A DNA stretch of 64,000 bases from Datisca glomerata (Eukaryota > Streptophyta > Magnoliopsida > Cucurbitales > Datiscaceae), in assembly GCA_003255025.1 (NCBI GenBank), contig QANY01000319.1, forward strand, positions 1 to 64,000, written 5' to 3'. The position numbers and the translations under genes are program-made. Shown one piece after another: positions 1 through 10,086 of the stretch; the stretch's first letter is position 1; every line of letters begins with the position of its first letter. The notes beneath the pieces were generated by a model. It made no database searches and was not told where the DNA came from. It saw only the letters and a list, made by a program, of their open reading frames with translations.

Positions 1-2024
1 TATTTTTCATACATTCAGAAAACATAACCATCCATCGTCATACATATCTCATATTATATGAATAATGAATAATGCAAGAAAACCTACACCGTATTTAACC
101 AATTAAAATTTTTTATTGAAAACTCATTTTCAATCAGTTAGGATTCATTATATATTTATAAAATAAATCTACAATATACAAGGTTAGAAATCATATACCT
201 CTTGTAGTCTATATCAAGTGTCCTTGCAAAAACTGATCGATCCTCCATTCCCATGAAATCGTTCCAACGATCAGTAGACTCTGAGATCCACACCAAGATA
301 TTCCAAGTCAATCTTGAATGCTCTTGGACATGTGTGAACACGTAGAATATTACAATATATTTTTTCTGTCTCTAGATGTTCTCAACACATGAGATGTAGA
401 GATTTACTAAAAAAAATTAGTGAGACGATTCTCTAAAAGAACGTGATGATTATTCTTTTAGAGATTTGATTAACGTTTACTCATAGAAGAAAATCTTTTT
501 TACACCAATTGTGTTCTCAATTCAACTCTCAATTGACGAACTGATGATCTGATCAACTGATTCTCTCTTCTTCGTTCAACCACCAAGGACATTAGAATAA
601 TATCTGTATATATTTTAGATAATGGTGTATCATATATTTAGTGATAAACCGAAATAATATTTAATTATAAAATTACCAATTGTAGTTAGACCCAGTGTAA
701 TTGTGCACAACTGTAGTGTCATGTTGCACTACAGTGTTGCACACTCCTACTGTAGTGCTACGTGGCACCACAATTATCCATGTTAATTTATGATACCTTA
801 TCAGTGATTGACATGTGGCAATTACTGTGAATTAAATATTTATTTTAATCAGATAATTATCAAGACATCAGTTAATTCAAAATTAACATATCTGATTATC
901 TCTATCAACTAACTTATCTGTTATTTCATAAATAACAGATTTAGTTGATTTAATTATTATCTAATAATAACTTACGTATCTAATTTCACAAATTAGATAT
1001 TTATCTCACTTATCGAGAATTAAAAAAATCGATAATTATATATATAATTTCTGAAAATTATATATNTTGACTTGGGGACCATAGACATATAATCCCAAGC
1101 TTCAATAAACTAAATTATTATTTAAACTCTTTAAGTAAATAATCTTATTTATTAATTTCATTATTAATCAACTATAAATATGAAATTACAGAGTATTCTC
1201 ATGTAGTCCACTGACATAATCATTTCATGTAGTTATGTCCTCCAATTATTGGTTCGTAAATTAGAACTGGCCAAAATTATCATTTTACCCTTCTATTTAC
1301 CTATTGATCCTTAAGTACCATTAATCAACTAGTGAATGGCTAATTTATAATCTTATTATAAATTTAAGCTCAATAACTATTCAGTTCCAGAATTAACACT
1401 TAAAGGAACCAATATATGATCCGTTAGGAAAGCTTAGATTCCAAATTTTATAAGATCATATCCCCAGCCATCCACATCACTGAATCTCTAAAACAAAAGT
1501 CACTAGCCTGATTAACACAAAGACCTTAACGAGTGAATCAAAAAATTCAGTAGACATGCATAGGAGTTCATGACTACTCAGGATTCAGACTGGTCTACAT
1601 ATGATCATCGAATTGATGTGTATTAAATCTTTATGATAAACATCACGTTAATAAAATATTAATTCATATCGGTCTTGTCATATATAATCTTATTATATAA
1701 AGTACTTTCACTAAGATGTCTATCCACATCAATGATCTGGATCTAGATCACACACATTCATAATCCTTAGTGAATTGTACTAGCAACAATTCATTAAAGA
1801 TTCCATACTTTAATATGTTGCTCACAATTTTATTCATTATCTATGATTTTAATCCTCTCGTACTAATACAAGATCATAGTCTCATTAATGAATATAGAAT
1901 TTTTAGATATTTATATAACTTATTCAACAATAATTTAACAGAACAATTATAAAAAAAATGTAATACTCTTTAAATTACATATCAAAATGTCAATGCACAT
2001 GCTTTGAAGGCATAACCCACAACA
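1..2024 (-). mobile_element. Copia family A element, 5' end (5' LTR plus start of internal region)
   Basis: The first ~97 bases match the internal leader of the family A element seen at 26755-26850. From about 98 to 2024 the sequence matches the family A LTR (compare 58573-60807 and 19159-20797) and ends in CCACAACA at 2024. The element lies on the minus strand, so 2024 is its outer 5' end and the body runs off the left edge. The primer binding site and the LTR end next to it are missing at the 97-99 junction. One ambiguous base lies at 1066. It is inserted in the integrase gene of a plus-strand Gypsy element. Confidence 0.8.
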
Positions 2025-2880
2025 GTTTCACTATATATGGTGTCTGATCGTGATCTGAAGTTTAATTCTACTTTTTGGAAAAGCTTGCATAAAGCTATGG
2101 GTACCCAGTTGTGGTTCATAATAACTTTTCATCCATAGTCACATGAGAAATCAGAAAGGACCATTCAAACCCTTGAGAATATGCTAAGAGCTTGTGTTAT
2201 TGATTTTCAGAGCACTTGGGAATAGATATTACCGCTTGTCGAGTTCTCTTATAATAATTGTTATCAAGCTACAATTTGTACGGCACCTTATGAGGTGTTG
2301 TATGGGAGACAATGTCGATCACCTATCCATTGAGATGAAGTCGGAGAACAAAAATTATTGTGCCCTGAGATTGTTCAGAAAATTGAAAAGATTTGACAGC
2401 GAATGAGAACCGTTCCTATGCAGATAAAAGAAGGAAGGCATTGAAGTTTGTTGTTGGCGACAAAGTATTTCTAAAGGTTGCTCCTATGAAAGGTGTTTTG
2501 AGGTTTGGGAAGAGAGGAAAATTAAGTCCACGCTTTGTAAGACCTTTCAAATATTGGAGAGAATTGGAGAGTCATCTTATCGACTTCCATTGCCACCGGT
2601 GATGTCGGGAATTCATAATGTATTCCATGTTTTGATGTTAAGGAAATATCTTCTGACCGTCTCATGTCCTTAGCTATGACGCTTTGGACCTTTGCCAAGA
2701 CCTTACCGACGAATAAGCACCCACACCCATCAGGATTCTAGATAAAGAAGAAAAGGAACTAAGACAATGGGAGATTCATTTGATCAAGGTGTTATGAAAA
2801 AATCATGTAGTAGAATAGGCCACCTGGGAGCGCGAAGATGAAATGCGCGTAAAATATCTGAATTTGTTTGGTACGTCTTA
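2025..2880 (+). pseudogene. Ty3/Gypsy chromovirus integrase C-terminal part, decayed
   Basis: Plus-strand translation gives a Gypsy integrase remnant spread over more than one frame. It starts at VSDRDLKF, with FWKSLHKAMGTQL, then a SERTIQTLE stretch and an [14 protein letters not shown] stretch. The frame at 2393-2602 carries YADKRRKALKF, GDKVFLKVAPMKGVLRFGK and GKLSPRFV, typical of the integrase C-terminus. Near 2820-2870 a chromodomain-like tail contains TWEREDEMR. Several in-frame stops and frame changes show it is dead. The 5' part (gag, protease, RT) is separated from it by the family A insertion and lies outside the window. The clade call (Tekay/Del-like) is inferred from the PMKGVLRFGKRGKL and chromodomain-like tail. 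Confidence 0.85.
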
Positions 2881-2900
2881 ATTTTGAGGATGAAATTATT

Positions 2901-2915
2901 TAGGTGGGAGGAAAT
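2901..2915 (+). other. Polypurine tract of the Gypsy element
   Basis: The purine-rich tract AGGTGGGAGGAAA lies directly after the end of the Gypsy coding remnant and directly before TGTAACACTCC at 2916, the usual start of a chromovirus 3' LTR. This is the expected plus-strand priming position. Confidence 0.6.
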
Positions 2916-4000
2916 TGTAACACTCCAATTAATTTTGCATTAAAATATGTGTTTAATTGTTAATTTTTGCTCTTAATTATCCTATGATTATTCGACTTAA
3001 CATTTAGATTGAATGAATTAAATTTATTGTAGATAAATGTTTTGAGATGATCTAACGACTCAAATGTGCCTAAGTTAAAACTTAAAACAATTGATATTTA
3101 TTCTTCATAATTATTTATGTATTCTAATAATTAGTGAGCTAATTCGACCCTTTTGAACATTGATGAGATTAGTAATATTAAGTGTTTGTTTGTTTTTTTT
3201 TCTTCTTCTTTATGTCTAGCCTTGTGCCAAGGTACGCAGCTAAAAAACGTAAAATAATATAACATAGAATAATGGATAATATCGTTTGAAGATTTCCTAA
3301 TTCCATGGAAAGTCCTTAATTGGTAAATTTCCTATGTTCATAGGAATCTCTCTTCGACCCTAATTTTTCTTCTATTTAAATACCCTAAACCATGTCGCCG
3401 ACCCACTCTTAAAGAATGTCATAATTGGTGAATTGGTGTAGTGGAAAAGGTTGTTTTCTCCTTGCAACTATCCTTTTATCATTGCCACAAAGCCTTAATC
3501 TTTTGGGTCTTAGATTTGAAGACTAGATTTTTTCATGTTCTACATTTGAAGAGCCAACTCTCACATCCGGTAAGGTTTGATTTCCTGATTATTTACTTGT
3601 AAACATGTATCAATGCATTGTATATTTACTTGGTCATAAGAACTTCTGTTTGCTCTTAACTAAGAGTTTAAATTGTAAATAATGAGTCTTTTATTAATAT
3701 ACAGTTTGACTATACTTGGATTTAACCTTTTGTTTTATTGGGATCTGAATATTTCAATCACAAAGAGAGAAATAAAGAGCTTGGGTAGCATGATTTACCT
3801 ATGTTTATTTTGGTGCTTAAAGCTATAAAATATTCTAAGTTTTAGATTTTTTTTATACTTACAGAGTGGTTTTCTTTTATATGCTTTACCTATGGTTTAT
3901 GTCCACCATTTAACTATCTCGTCAGATTTCTAATTGATAAAACTATAGAACTATTTCTTCCTACGAAGTGAAGTTTTTCTAAAGCTTTAAGTTTGTTTTG
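2916..4000 (+). mobile_element. Probable 3' LTR of the Gypsy element (right end uncertain)
   Basis: The sequence starts with TGTAACACTCC directly after the polypurine tract and carries no coding sequence, as expected for a chromovirus LTR. The second LTR is outside the window, so the right end and the target-site duplication cannot be fixed; about 4000 is an estimate. Confidence 0.5.
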
Positions 4001-4009
4001 TCAACTATT

Positions 4010-5620
4010 ATTTGTTGATGCAAAAATTTGCCTGCATCGATGGTCGAGGAGTCTGCCATGTGTCACTCGGTGATTCGTCTAAGGGTTTACAAAAATCAAG
4101 AACGATCGTGAAAGCAGTAGGTAGGGCACTGGGGTGGTGCCCCACCTAATGCAATCTGACGATCAAGTCAATAGAGTGTTTAGAGAAAAGTAGTATTGTG
4201 AAGAATTGTTTACTGTTTAATGGAGATCATCATATATTTATAATGATTTTCTGTATCAGTCAAACGTTCAGGTTCAATGCATCTTCTTCCTTATTCTGAT
4301 AAGGAATAGAGATATTCATGGAGAATATTCTCTGATAAGGATATTTGGGTTATCATCTTATCCTCTTTAACAGCCATTGAGATTACTTGATAGGTTTGAT
4401 GTGTGCGTATCCCTTTTTTGTATGACTGATTAATATATCTTATTGTGATAGGAAAATGATATCAACTATCTCGAGTAGCCAGGATCCTAGGTATGAGATT
4501 ATCTCGTCATCTGTGTGACCTCAGTAGTGTAAGTATAGGTAGGGTTGTGTCCATCGATCTGATCGTGGAGGGTGCTTCAGTCATCATGGTGACTTCAGTG
4601 GAGGAGTCCTCAGTTTAGACTTAATATGGGCCCTACCCGAGAAATTAGAGTATTGGACTTTGTTCAGAAGTATTATTGAGTGGGCTTTATCCCGAGTATT
4701 TTTTCTCCCCTACAGTTTTCCCCCACTTCTTGAGTCTAGAGCATAGTGATAGAGTCGAGAAGTATGTTGTGGAGGAAGCCATGAGCTTTTACCCAAGACT
4801 CTGTATGTGCACTTCATCGAGTGTTAAGAATATGTTGGCATTGAGATCGTCAAACAGTAGAGTTTGTGTCCAAATATCTAAGTATTTGTTGTTGGTACAT
4901 GATGGCATCTCAGAGCATCTTATGTCTGAGATTCTTCATATTTGTCAATTGACTATTGGTAAAAATGTTGTGATCTTGATTAATATTGGACTTCTTCATG
5001 TAATGATGTGCGTGATCGTGTTAGGACTTGAAGCAATGTGATTCAAGTTTATACGAGTTGCTCCGAGTAATGATCAGGATTGAGTCCCTATGATTTTCAT
5101 CTAGTAGTCATGCGGCTTGAGTTGGATCAATGGTCATAACAACAAAACTTTTACACCTTCATCTGAATGCATCATGATGACTTGGTGTTAGGATTGAATT
5201 CCTTTGATATTATGTAGGCGATAAGACGGTCAGTCCATTGGGATTGTTTTACCGTGAGGCCGACTTGACGTTGTGACGTTATTGGGTCTTCTTAAATATA
5301 TGTTTTTTTTCAAAATCTTACACATGCACTCTCGTGTTGATCCATGCTTGACCATATATCCGGTACATTACTTTGGCATCTCATGTCTCGTGGAGAATGA
5401 TGGGGTTATTACACTCAAGTGGTGTGCTTCCCAAGGGTTTTTCTTGTCATTTAGAGTTACATTTTCAAAAACTAAGTCGTGTCTGGAAACCGAAGGTTTT
5501 GATGTTTTGATTGTTGACTCTTTCGCACAACTTAATGTCTAAGTTTATTGGTCTGTCCAAGTCACATAGTGATTTGACTGTCTAAGTCATATGTTGCTTT
5601 GCCTAAAATTTATAGTGATT
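4010..5620. other. Unclassified repeat-like intergenic DNA
   Basis: No gene recognised. The stretch is less AT-rich than the surrounding intergenic DNA. Around 4030-4170 it contains a GTCGAGGAGTCTGCCATGTG-type passage that resembles LTR sequence in style. The longest open frame (4676-5041, plus) matches no family I recognise and is not taken as a gene. It may be a decayed LTR or a non-autonomous element. Confidence 0.3.
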
Positions 5621-7350
5621 TTGTAGCGTAGCTTGTCACAACGAGTGTCATCTTGGAGCCCACTCGAGCTCGGAGTCGGAACAAATTAAAGGATAAAGGT
5701 CTCACCCAGACCAAATCGAGGTTCGACAGAAGTGATAGTAAAACTTCATCTACTCAAGGAATGTTCATTAAAGTACGATTGTAGATCGACTATCAAGCTC
5801 GTGCACATATGAGGTATTACGACCAAGGAAGTAAACAAGAGCAAAGCTAAAAAGGAATTATAGTTACTAAAGAAAGTTCATTATCATTATTAAGAAAAAA
5901 AGATTACAAATACAAGTACAAGAAAAGTTACAAAGATCCTCTCCTCAGGTCAAAGGCGAACCCCCTCCTTAGGATAACTTAACAGGAAAAGGCCGCCCCA
6001 CATCTGGGTTAGTGGTCACAGGATTTCCACAACTTTCTTGGACTTTCTGGAAGGCTCCGGTCGCCTATCGGCAGAGAATCACGATGACTTAATTTAATGC
6101 CCGCACCAAGTTGGACAAGCAATTAATTTCATTTGGTGCGAACCAATTTGAGGAACTAATCTTAAGCATATGTATGAGTGCCAAGGATAGGACGAAGAGC
6201 TCAAAAAATGAAGTCTTTGGACCCGAAGAATGAAGTCTTTCGAGTCCTCGACTGAGGGTAGCTGTTATATGTGTTTTCTCGAGCACCAATAACGAGGTAA
6301 CACGTGGCCCGCTAGAGCAAATAGTCAAAGATGAAGGAAAATATTAAAAGAACCAACCTCAGTTGAGGTGTTCATAGTTCAATTCGGTCGATCTTTTGGC
6401 AAAAATCCAAACCGAACCGTCCACGCCAAAAGAATCGAGCATAACCGTGAGTTTTCGGTTCGGTATTATTAATTAAAAAAATTTAAATCATTTTTAAATG
6501 ATATGATTGAAAAACTAATATAAATTTAATTTTTTATTTTTTGTTCACTTCGGTTTGATATGAAATAATATATAAAAAATAAAAAAAATATGACTTTAAT
6601 ATTTCGGTTCAAAAATCACCAACAAATTTGAAATGAACCAAAACTTTGCTTATCTCATTTTGGCCGAATTGAACCGAACGCATATAAAAAATTAACGAAC
6701 CGGTCATTTTCAATTCGGTTCAACTCGGTAAAATAATTTTCACCCCTAGACCTCAGCTGGTCAGCCCAAGGGAGCTCGGGTCACACAAACCTGAGCATAT
6801 GCAAGACAACACAAACGGAGCCCACAAAGAGAGCTCGGTTAACCTTAAGTACCAAGATCAGCATTACCCGTTGAAGACAACATTCCAAGTGGCACCTCCC
6901 CACAGACCCGAGCACCCAACAAGTTCAATCGCCATGGCAGGATGTCAGGATATACCCCGTCTAGTTATTGTGAAGGCATGTCAAACATTTAAAGTTCATC
7001 TCTTTATGTCAAATGTCGTCTCCCTTCTTTCCAATCAAAGATAGGCATTATATCTTGTGAAGCTTCCCCAACACGTCTCTGAGAAGCTTCCTCGACATGC
7101 TTCCTCCCACCCGAAGACTCAGGTATAAATACATATACCAATAAGCAGAAGAGGTATGTAACCTCTCACCTAAGGGAAACTCTGTCAAAATTCTCTAGGA
7201 TACTGACTTAGGTATCGGATGCTCTTCGATGAGTAAATCAAACACCAGTTCTCTTCGCCTTAGAGTTCTTTGTCTGTGATTGTGCAGGTTCTCGTCCGAG
7301 AGGATCATATATGAAGAGAAGATTGCATGCCACCTCACTGTTGAGATTTT
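5620..7350 (+). mobile_element. Probable decayed LTR retroelement segment with LTR-like 3' end
   Basis: No intact coding sequence is visible. The right part (about 7120-7340) has the layout of an LTR promoter and leader: TATAAATACATATACC near 7131, then a CT-rich leader. The segment is interrupted by a hAT-like MITE (6364-6749). Class and borders are inferred from style only. Confidence 0.35.
6364..6749. mobile_element. hAT-type MITE with 8-bp target-site duplication
   Basis: A 386-bp AT-rich element made of repeated TTCGGTT / AACCGAA words in opposite orientation toward its two ends. The right end reads TTTCACCCCTAG (reverse complement CTAGGGGTGAAA) and the left end starts TGAGGTGTTCA, an imperfect inverted terminus. 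It is flanked by ACCTCAGT (6356-6363) and ACCTCAGC (6750-6757), an 8-bp duplication with one mismatch, the size made by hAT transposases. It has no coding capacity. Confidence 0.65.
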
Positions 7351-7359
7351 CGGTAACAA

Positions 7360-8100
7360 TACTATCTTCTTATGAGATGTTAGTATTTTGTAAGTTATAC
7401 ATCTATCTATTTTAATTTTCGAGTGATGGTAGAAACCTGTAGAAAGGATGAATATAGATGGACTTCATAACTGTTAATCTCTTTGTTTTTTTTAGTAGTT
7501 TTGTTTTTCAGTGGACAATTAATCATAATTAATTAAAATGCTATATTTGCATTAAACAACTAAACAAATAGATTTATATATATATATGCACACACGCACA
7601 CGAATATATATTCACCTTTACATACACATATTTCATTTTGATTGTTATATATGTTTGCCACTTTTTTTAACATGAACCCTCAATTTTGGCGTGCATGGAA
7701 TGAACCATTTCAAGTGAAAGTTAATCAAAATACTTCATGATTTAAAGTAAATATTGTGGTTGAAGATGCATTCAAATTGAGAAAATGAAGACGAAGCTGG
7801 GAGAATCCAAAACATGGAAAGAAAAACAACGTAGAATGTGAATTTTAAAAATGATTACGAAGATAAATAGAATAGATATAAAAATAAGAAAATCAACGGA
7901 GATTAAAGAGAATGATTTAGCAGAAGTATATTAATACAATAATTGTTAGTGCATGTTAGGAGAGGCTTTTTTTTCTTTTTATCTCTGAATACATAGAGAT
8001 TAGTTAGTATAATACTAAATTTTATGATAATAATTTTTTATTTGCAATTTTTAGAATCAAGGCATCATTTCAAACGATGATTTATTAACTCAATAAAAAA
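7360..8100. other. AT-rich intergenic DNA, possibly Helitron interior
   Basis: No gene visible. Contains a short TA/CA simple repeat near 7570-7610. It lies directly upstream of the Helitron-like terminus at 8116-8143 and could be part of that element, but no matching 5' end was found. Confidence 0.3.
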
Positions 8101-8115
8101 TTTATATTTCATATT

Positions 8116-8143
8116 CCGTGCATGGCACGGGTAATTCTACTAG
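8116..8143 (+). mobile_element. Helitron-like 3' terminus
   Basis: A perfect 6-bp stem with a 3-nt loop (CCGTGC-ATG-GCACGG, 8116-8130) lies 9 nt before CTAG (8140-8143). A GC hairpin about 10-12 nt before CTRR is the Helitron 3' signature. The base after CTAG is C rather than the usual host T, and no 5' TC end was identified, so the call is tentative. Confidence 0.45.
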
Positions 8144-8363
8144 CTATATATATATTAGAAAGAGTTTTTTTTTAAACAATAAAGAGTTAACAATGGCAAA
8201 GAAATTTTTTTCAGTTATTAATTTTTATGCACGTAATATATTTCATGAATTCAAATATATTTAGGCAGTAGACGACATCTCGACACTATGGCCAAATAGT
8301 GCCTACATCAGAGCAAAGTCTTTGCTGGAAAATGAAAAAGAAGCGAAAATCCAATGTAAATAG

Positions 8364-8435
8364 GGGGCATTCCGAGAATTGAACTCGGGACCTCTCGCAC
8401 CCTAAGCGAGAATCATGCCACTAGACCAAATGCCC
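8364..8435 (-). tRNA. tRNA-Pro (anticodon AGG)
   Basis: On the minus strand this is a 72-nt cloverleaf. The acceptor arm GGGCATT pairs with AATGCCC, followed by discriminator C. The anticodon stem CTCGC/GCGAG encloses the 7-nt loop TTAGGGT, giving AGG. The T arm is GTCCCGAGTTCAATTCTCGG-like, with a TTCAATT loop. There is no intron. The body matches the plant cytosolic tRNA-Pro type. The gene stands alone between transposon remnants, and T-runs follow in the surrounding AT-rich DNA. It looks intact and functional. Confidence 0.93.
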
Positions 8436-8439
8436 ACCA

Positions 8440-9580
8440 TGTTGAATGTCTAATTATCTATTAATTATATATACTTTTATTCAGTAAAATGAGCATTAAT
8501 TTTTTCCATTTAATGTTCATTAAGTTCACTCTTAATTTCAACTTAATCTCTATGGGTTTAAATTTTTTAATCAAATTCTCGAAGAACTTAAAATTGTTGC
8601 AATCAAGTACTTCAATTTCGTAACAAACACATGAATTGTTTTTCAATCAAACTCTTGGTGCCTACACATCTAAAAATCAAACATTCAGCTTGGTTTGCAG
8701 CTCATGTTCTTTTTTAACAATCCGAATAATATATGGCAATATATATCTATAATCTATTATCTATATTAAAACATCAAATATGGGGAGGAAATGAAAATCA
8801 CTTTTTGATATATGTTCCTAATTCTTTTTGTTGGTAATTTGTTGAAATAGTAATATGTCAATAAGTAAACGTGACACTATAAAATTTTATCGGATTTACT
8901 CACAAAATTGAAAACAAATATAATGGGGTTGAAATTTTAGTATTGAAACGAAAATGATCGGTTATGTTGGTTCTTTGTGTAGGTTCGGTTCGGTTCGTCA
9001 AAATTAAAGAATCGAAGTTTCGTTTCGGTTAAAATTTAAACAGTTGTCTAGTTGAATCGAAATGTTAATTTTCTATTATTTTTTATTTTTATATATAACT
9101 GTATAACATTCTGCCGTTAAAATTTACATATGCTAAATCAAGGTCTAACGCTCACTAATTTTAATTGAAAATTTTTTAATTAGAAAAGTAACTTACTGTT
9201 TTCTCCTATGAAAAAAATACTGAATTTCCCTAAGAAAACAGAAAAGATAATAAAATCATTTTTTTTGTTAACACGAACTACTTATAAAAAATCTCTTTTC
9301 CTATCATCTCTTTTCTTAGTCTGCATTGTTTTAGTGGCTTTTGGTCTCAAACTATCATGAGAAATATCAGGGGTAAACAAGTAGTCATGTTTGGCCTCTT
9401 GTCTTGGTATTTGAAGATTCCGTTTCATATTTAACGGAAAGTGTGAGAGGTGGGCTTATTTGGAGAATTAGTAAAAGTATAAGGACTAAATTAGTCATTA
9501 TAAAAGTATGAGGGGTTTGATTTGCATGAATTTTAAACAATATGGTATGATTTGAATTTTGGCCAAAATAAAGAAAGAAA
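8440..9580. other. Intergenic AT-rich DNA between tRNA-Pro and WDR12
   Basis: No gene. A passage near 8960-9060 contains GGTTCGGTTCGGTTCG and similar words resembling the hAT-type MITE at 6364-6749, probably an older copy. The sequence around 8746 (TCTATTATCTATATTAAAAC) resembles a Helitron 5' start but has no partner. Confidence 0.35.
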
Positions 9581-10086
9581 GAGAAAAAGAAGAAGAAGCG
9601 AAAACCCGCACAAAACCCTCCAATTCGAAGCCTTCGTAACTCGTCACAGACGCAGCAGCAACGTTCGGTACTGCAAAAACCTTTCATCCTCTGTCTTCTT
9701 CTCTGCCTCCTGAAACCGTATTTTTTCTTAACCATTTTCACTATTCAATTCATTTCCAGTATGTTAATTACTATTGCTCTCTGCAAATTGTTATTTATTC
9801 TGTGTGTAGAAATATGCATACATATTGCCTCGGGTCGGTGCCTGTTAGCCTCAATTGAAAACTGTGTTCATCTTTGTTTTGGATTTTGTTTCATGGATTT
9901 AAATTTTTAATAGACTCTCCGTGCTTTCCTGAATGGAGCAAATTTTTGTTCTGCTAGTTTGAGCTGAAATTTTGAAAGAAAATGAATCATTATGTCAGTT
10001 TTGCATCATTGATTAGCCTCGAAACATGTATGCCGTTTTTTTTTTCTTTTTTTGTCCCTGACTTATTGTATTTAGAGAGAAAGGAG
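9580..10086 (+). promoter_or_regulatory. Likely 5' UTR and proximal promoter of WDR12
   Basis: The stretch becomes richer in CT and C just after 9590 (AAAACCCGCACAAAACCCTC, then CTCTGTCTTCTTCTCTGCC at about 9690-9710), typical of a plant leader. No convincing TATA box is seen. The AAAACCCTC word is close to, but not, the telo-box (AAACCCTA) common in ribosome-biogenesis genes. Confidence 0.4.

Noticed and set aside
4676..5542. Two plus-strand frames of 121 and 89 codons
   Set aside because: No domain, no splice structure and repeat-like surroundings; not supported as genes.
9385..9741. Minus-strand frame of 118 codons upstream of WDR12
   Set aside because: Low-complexity (Arg/Phe runs), crosses the likely WDR12 leader in antisense, and has no recognisable domain.
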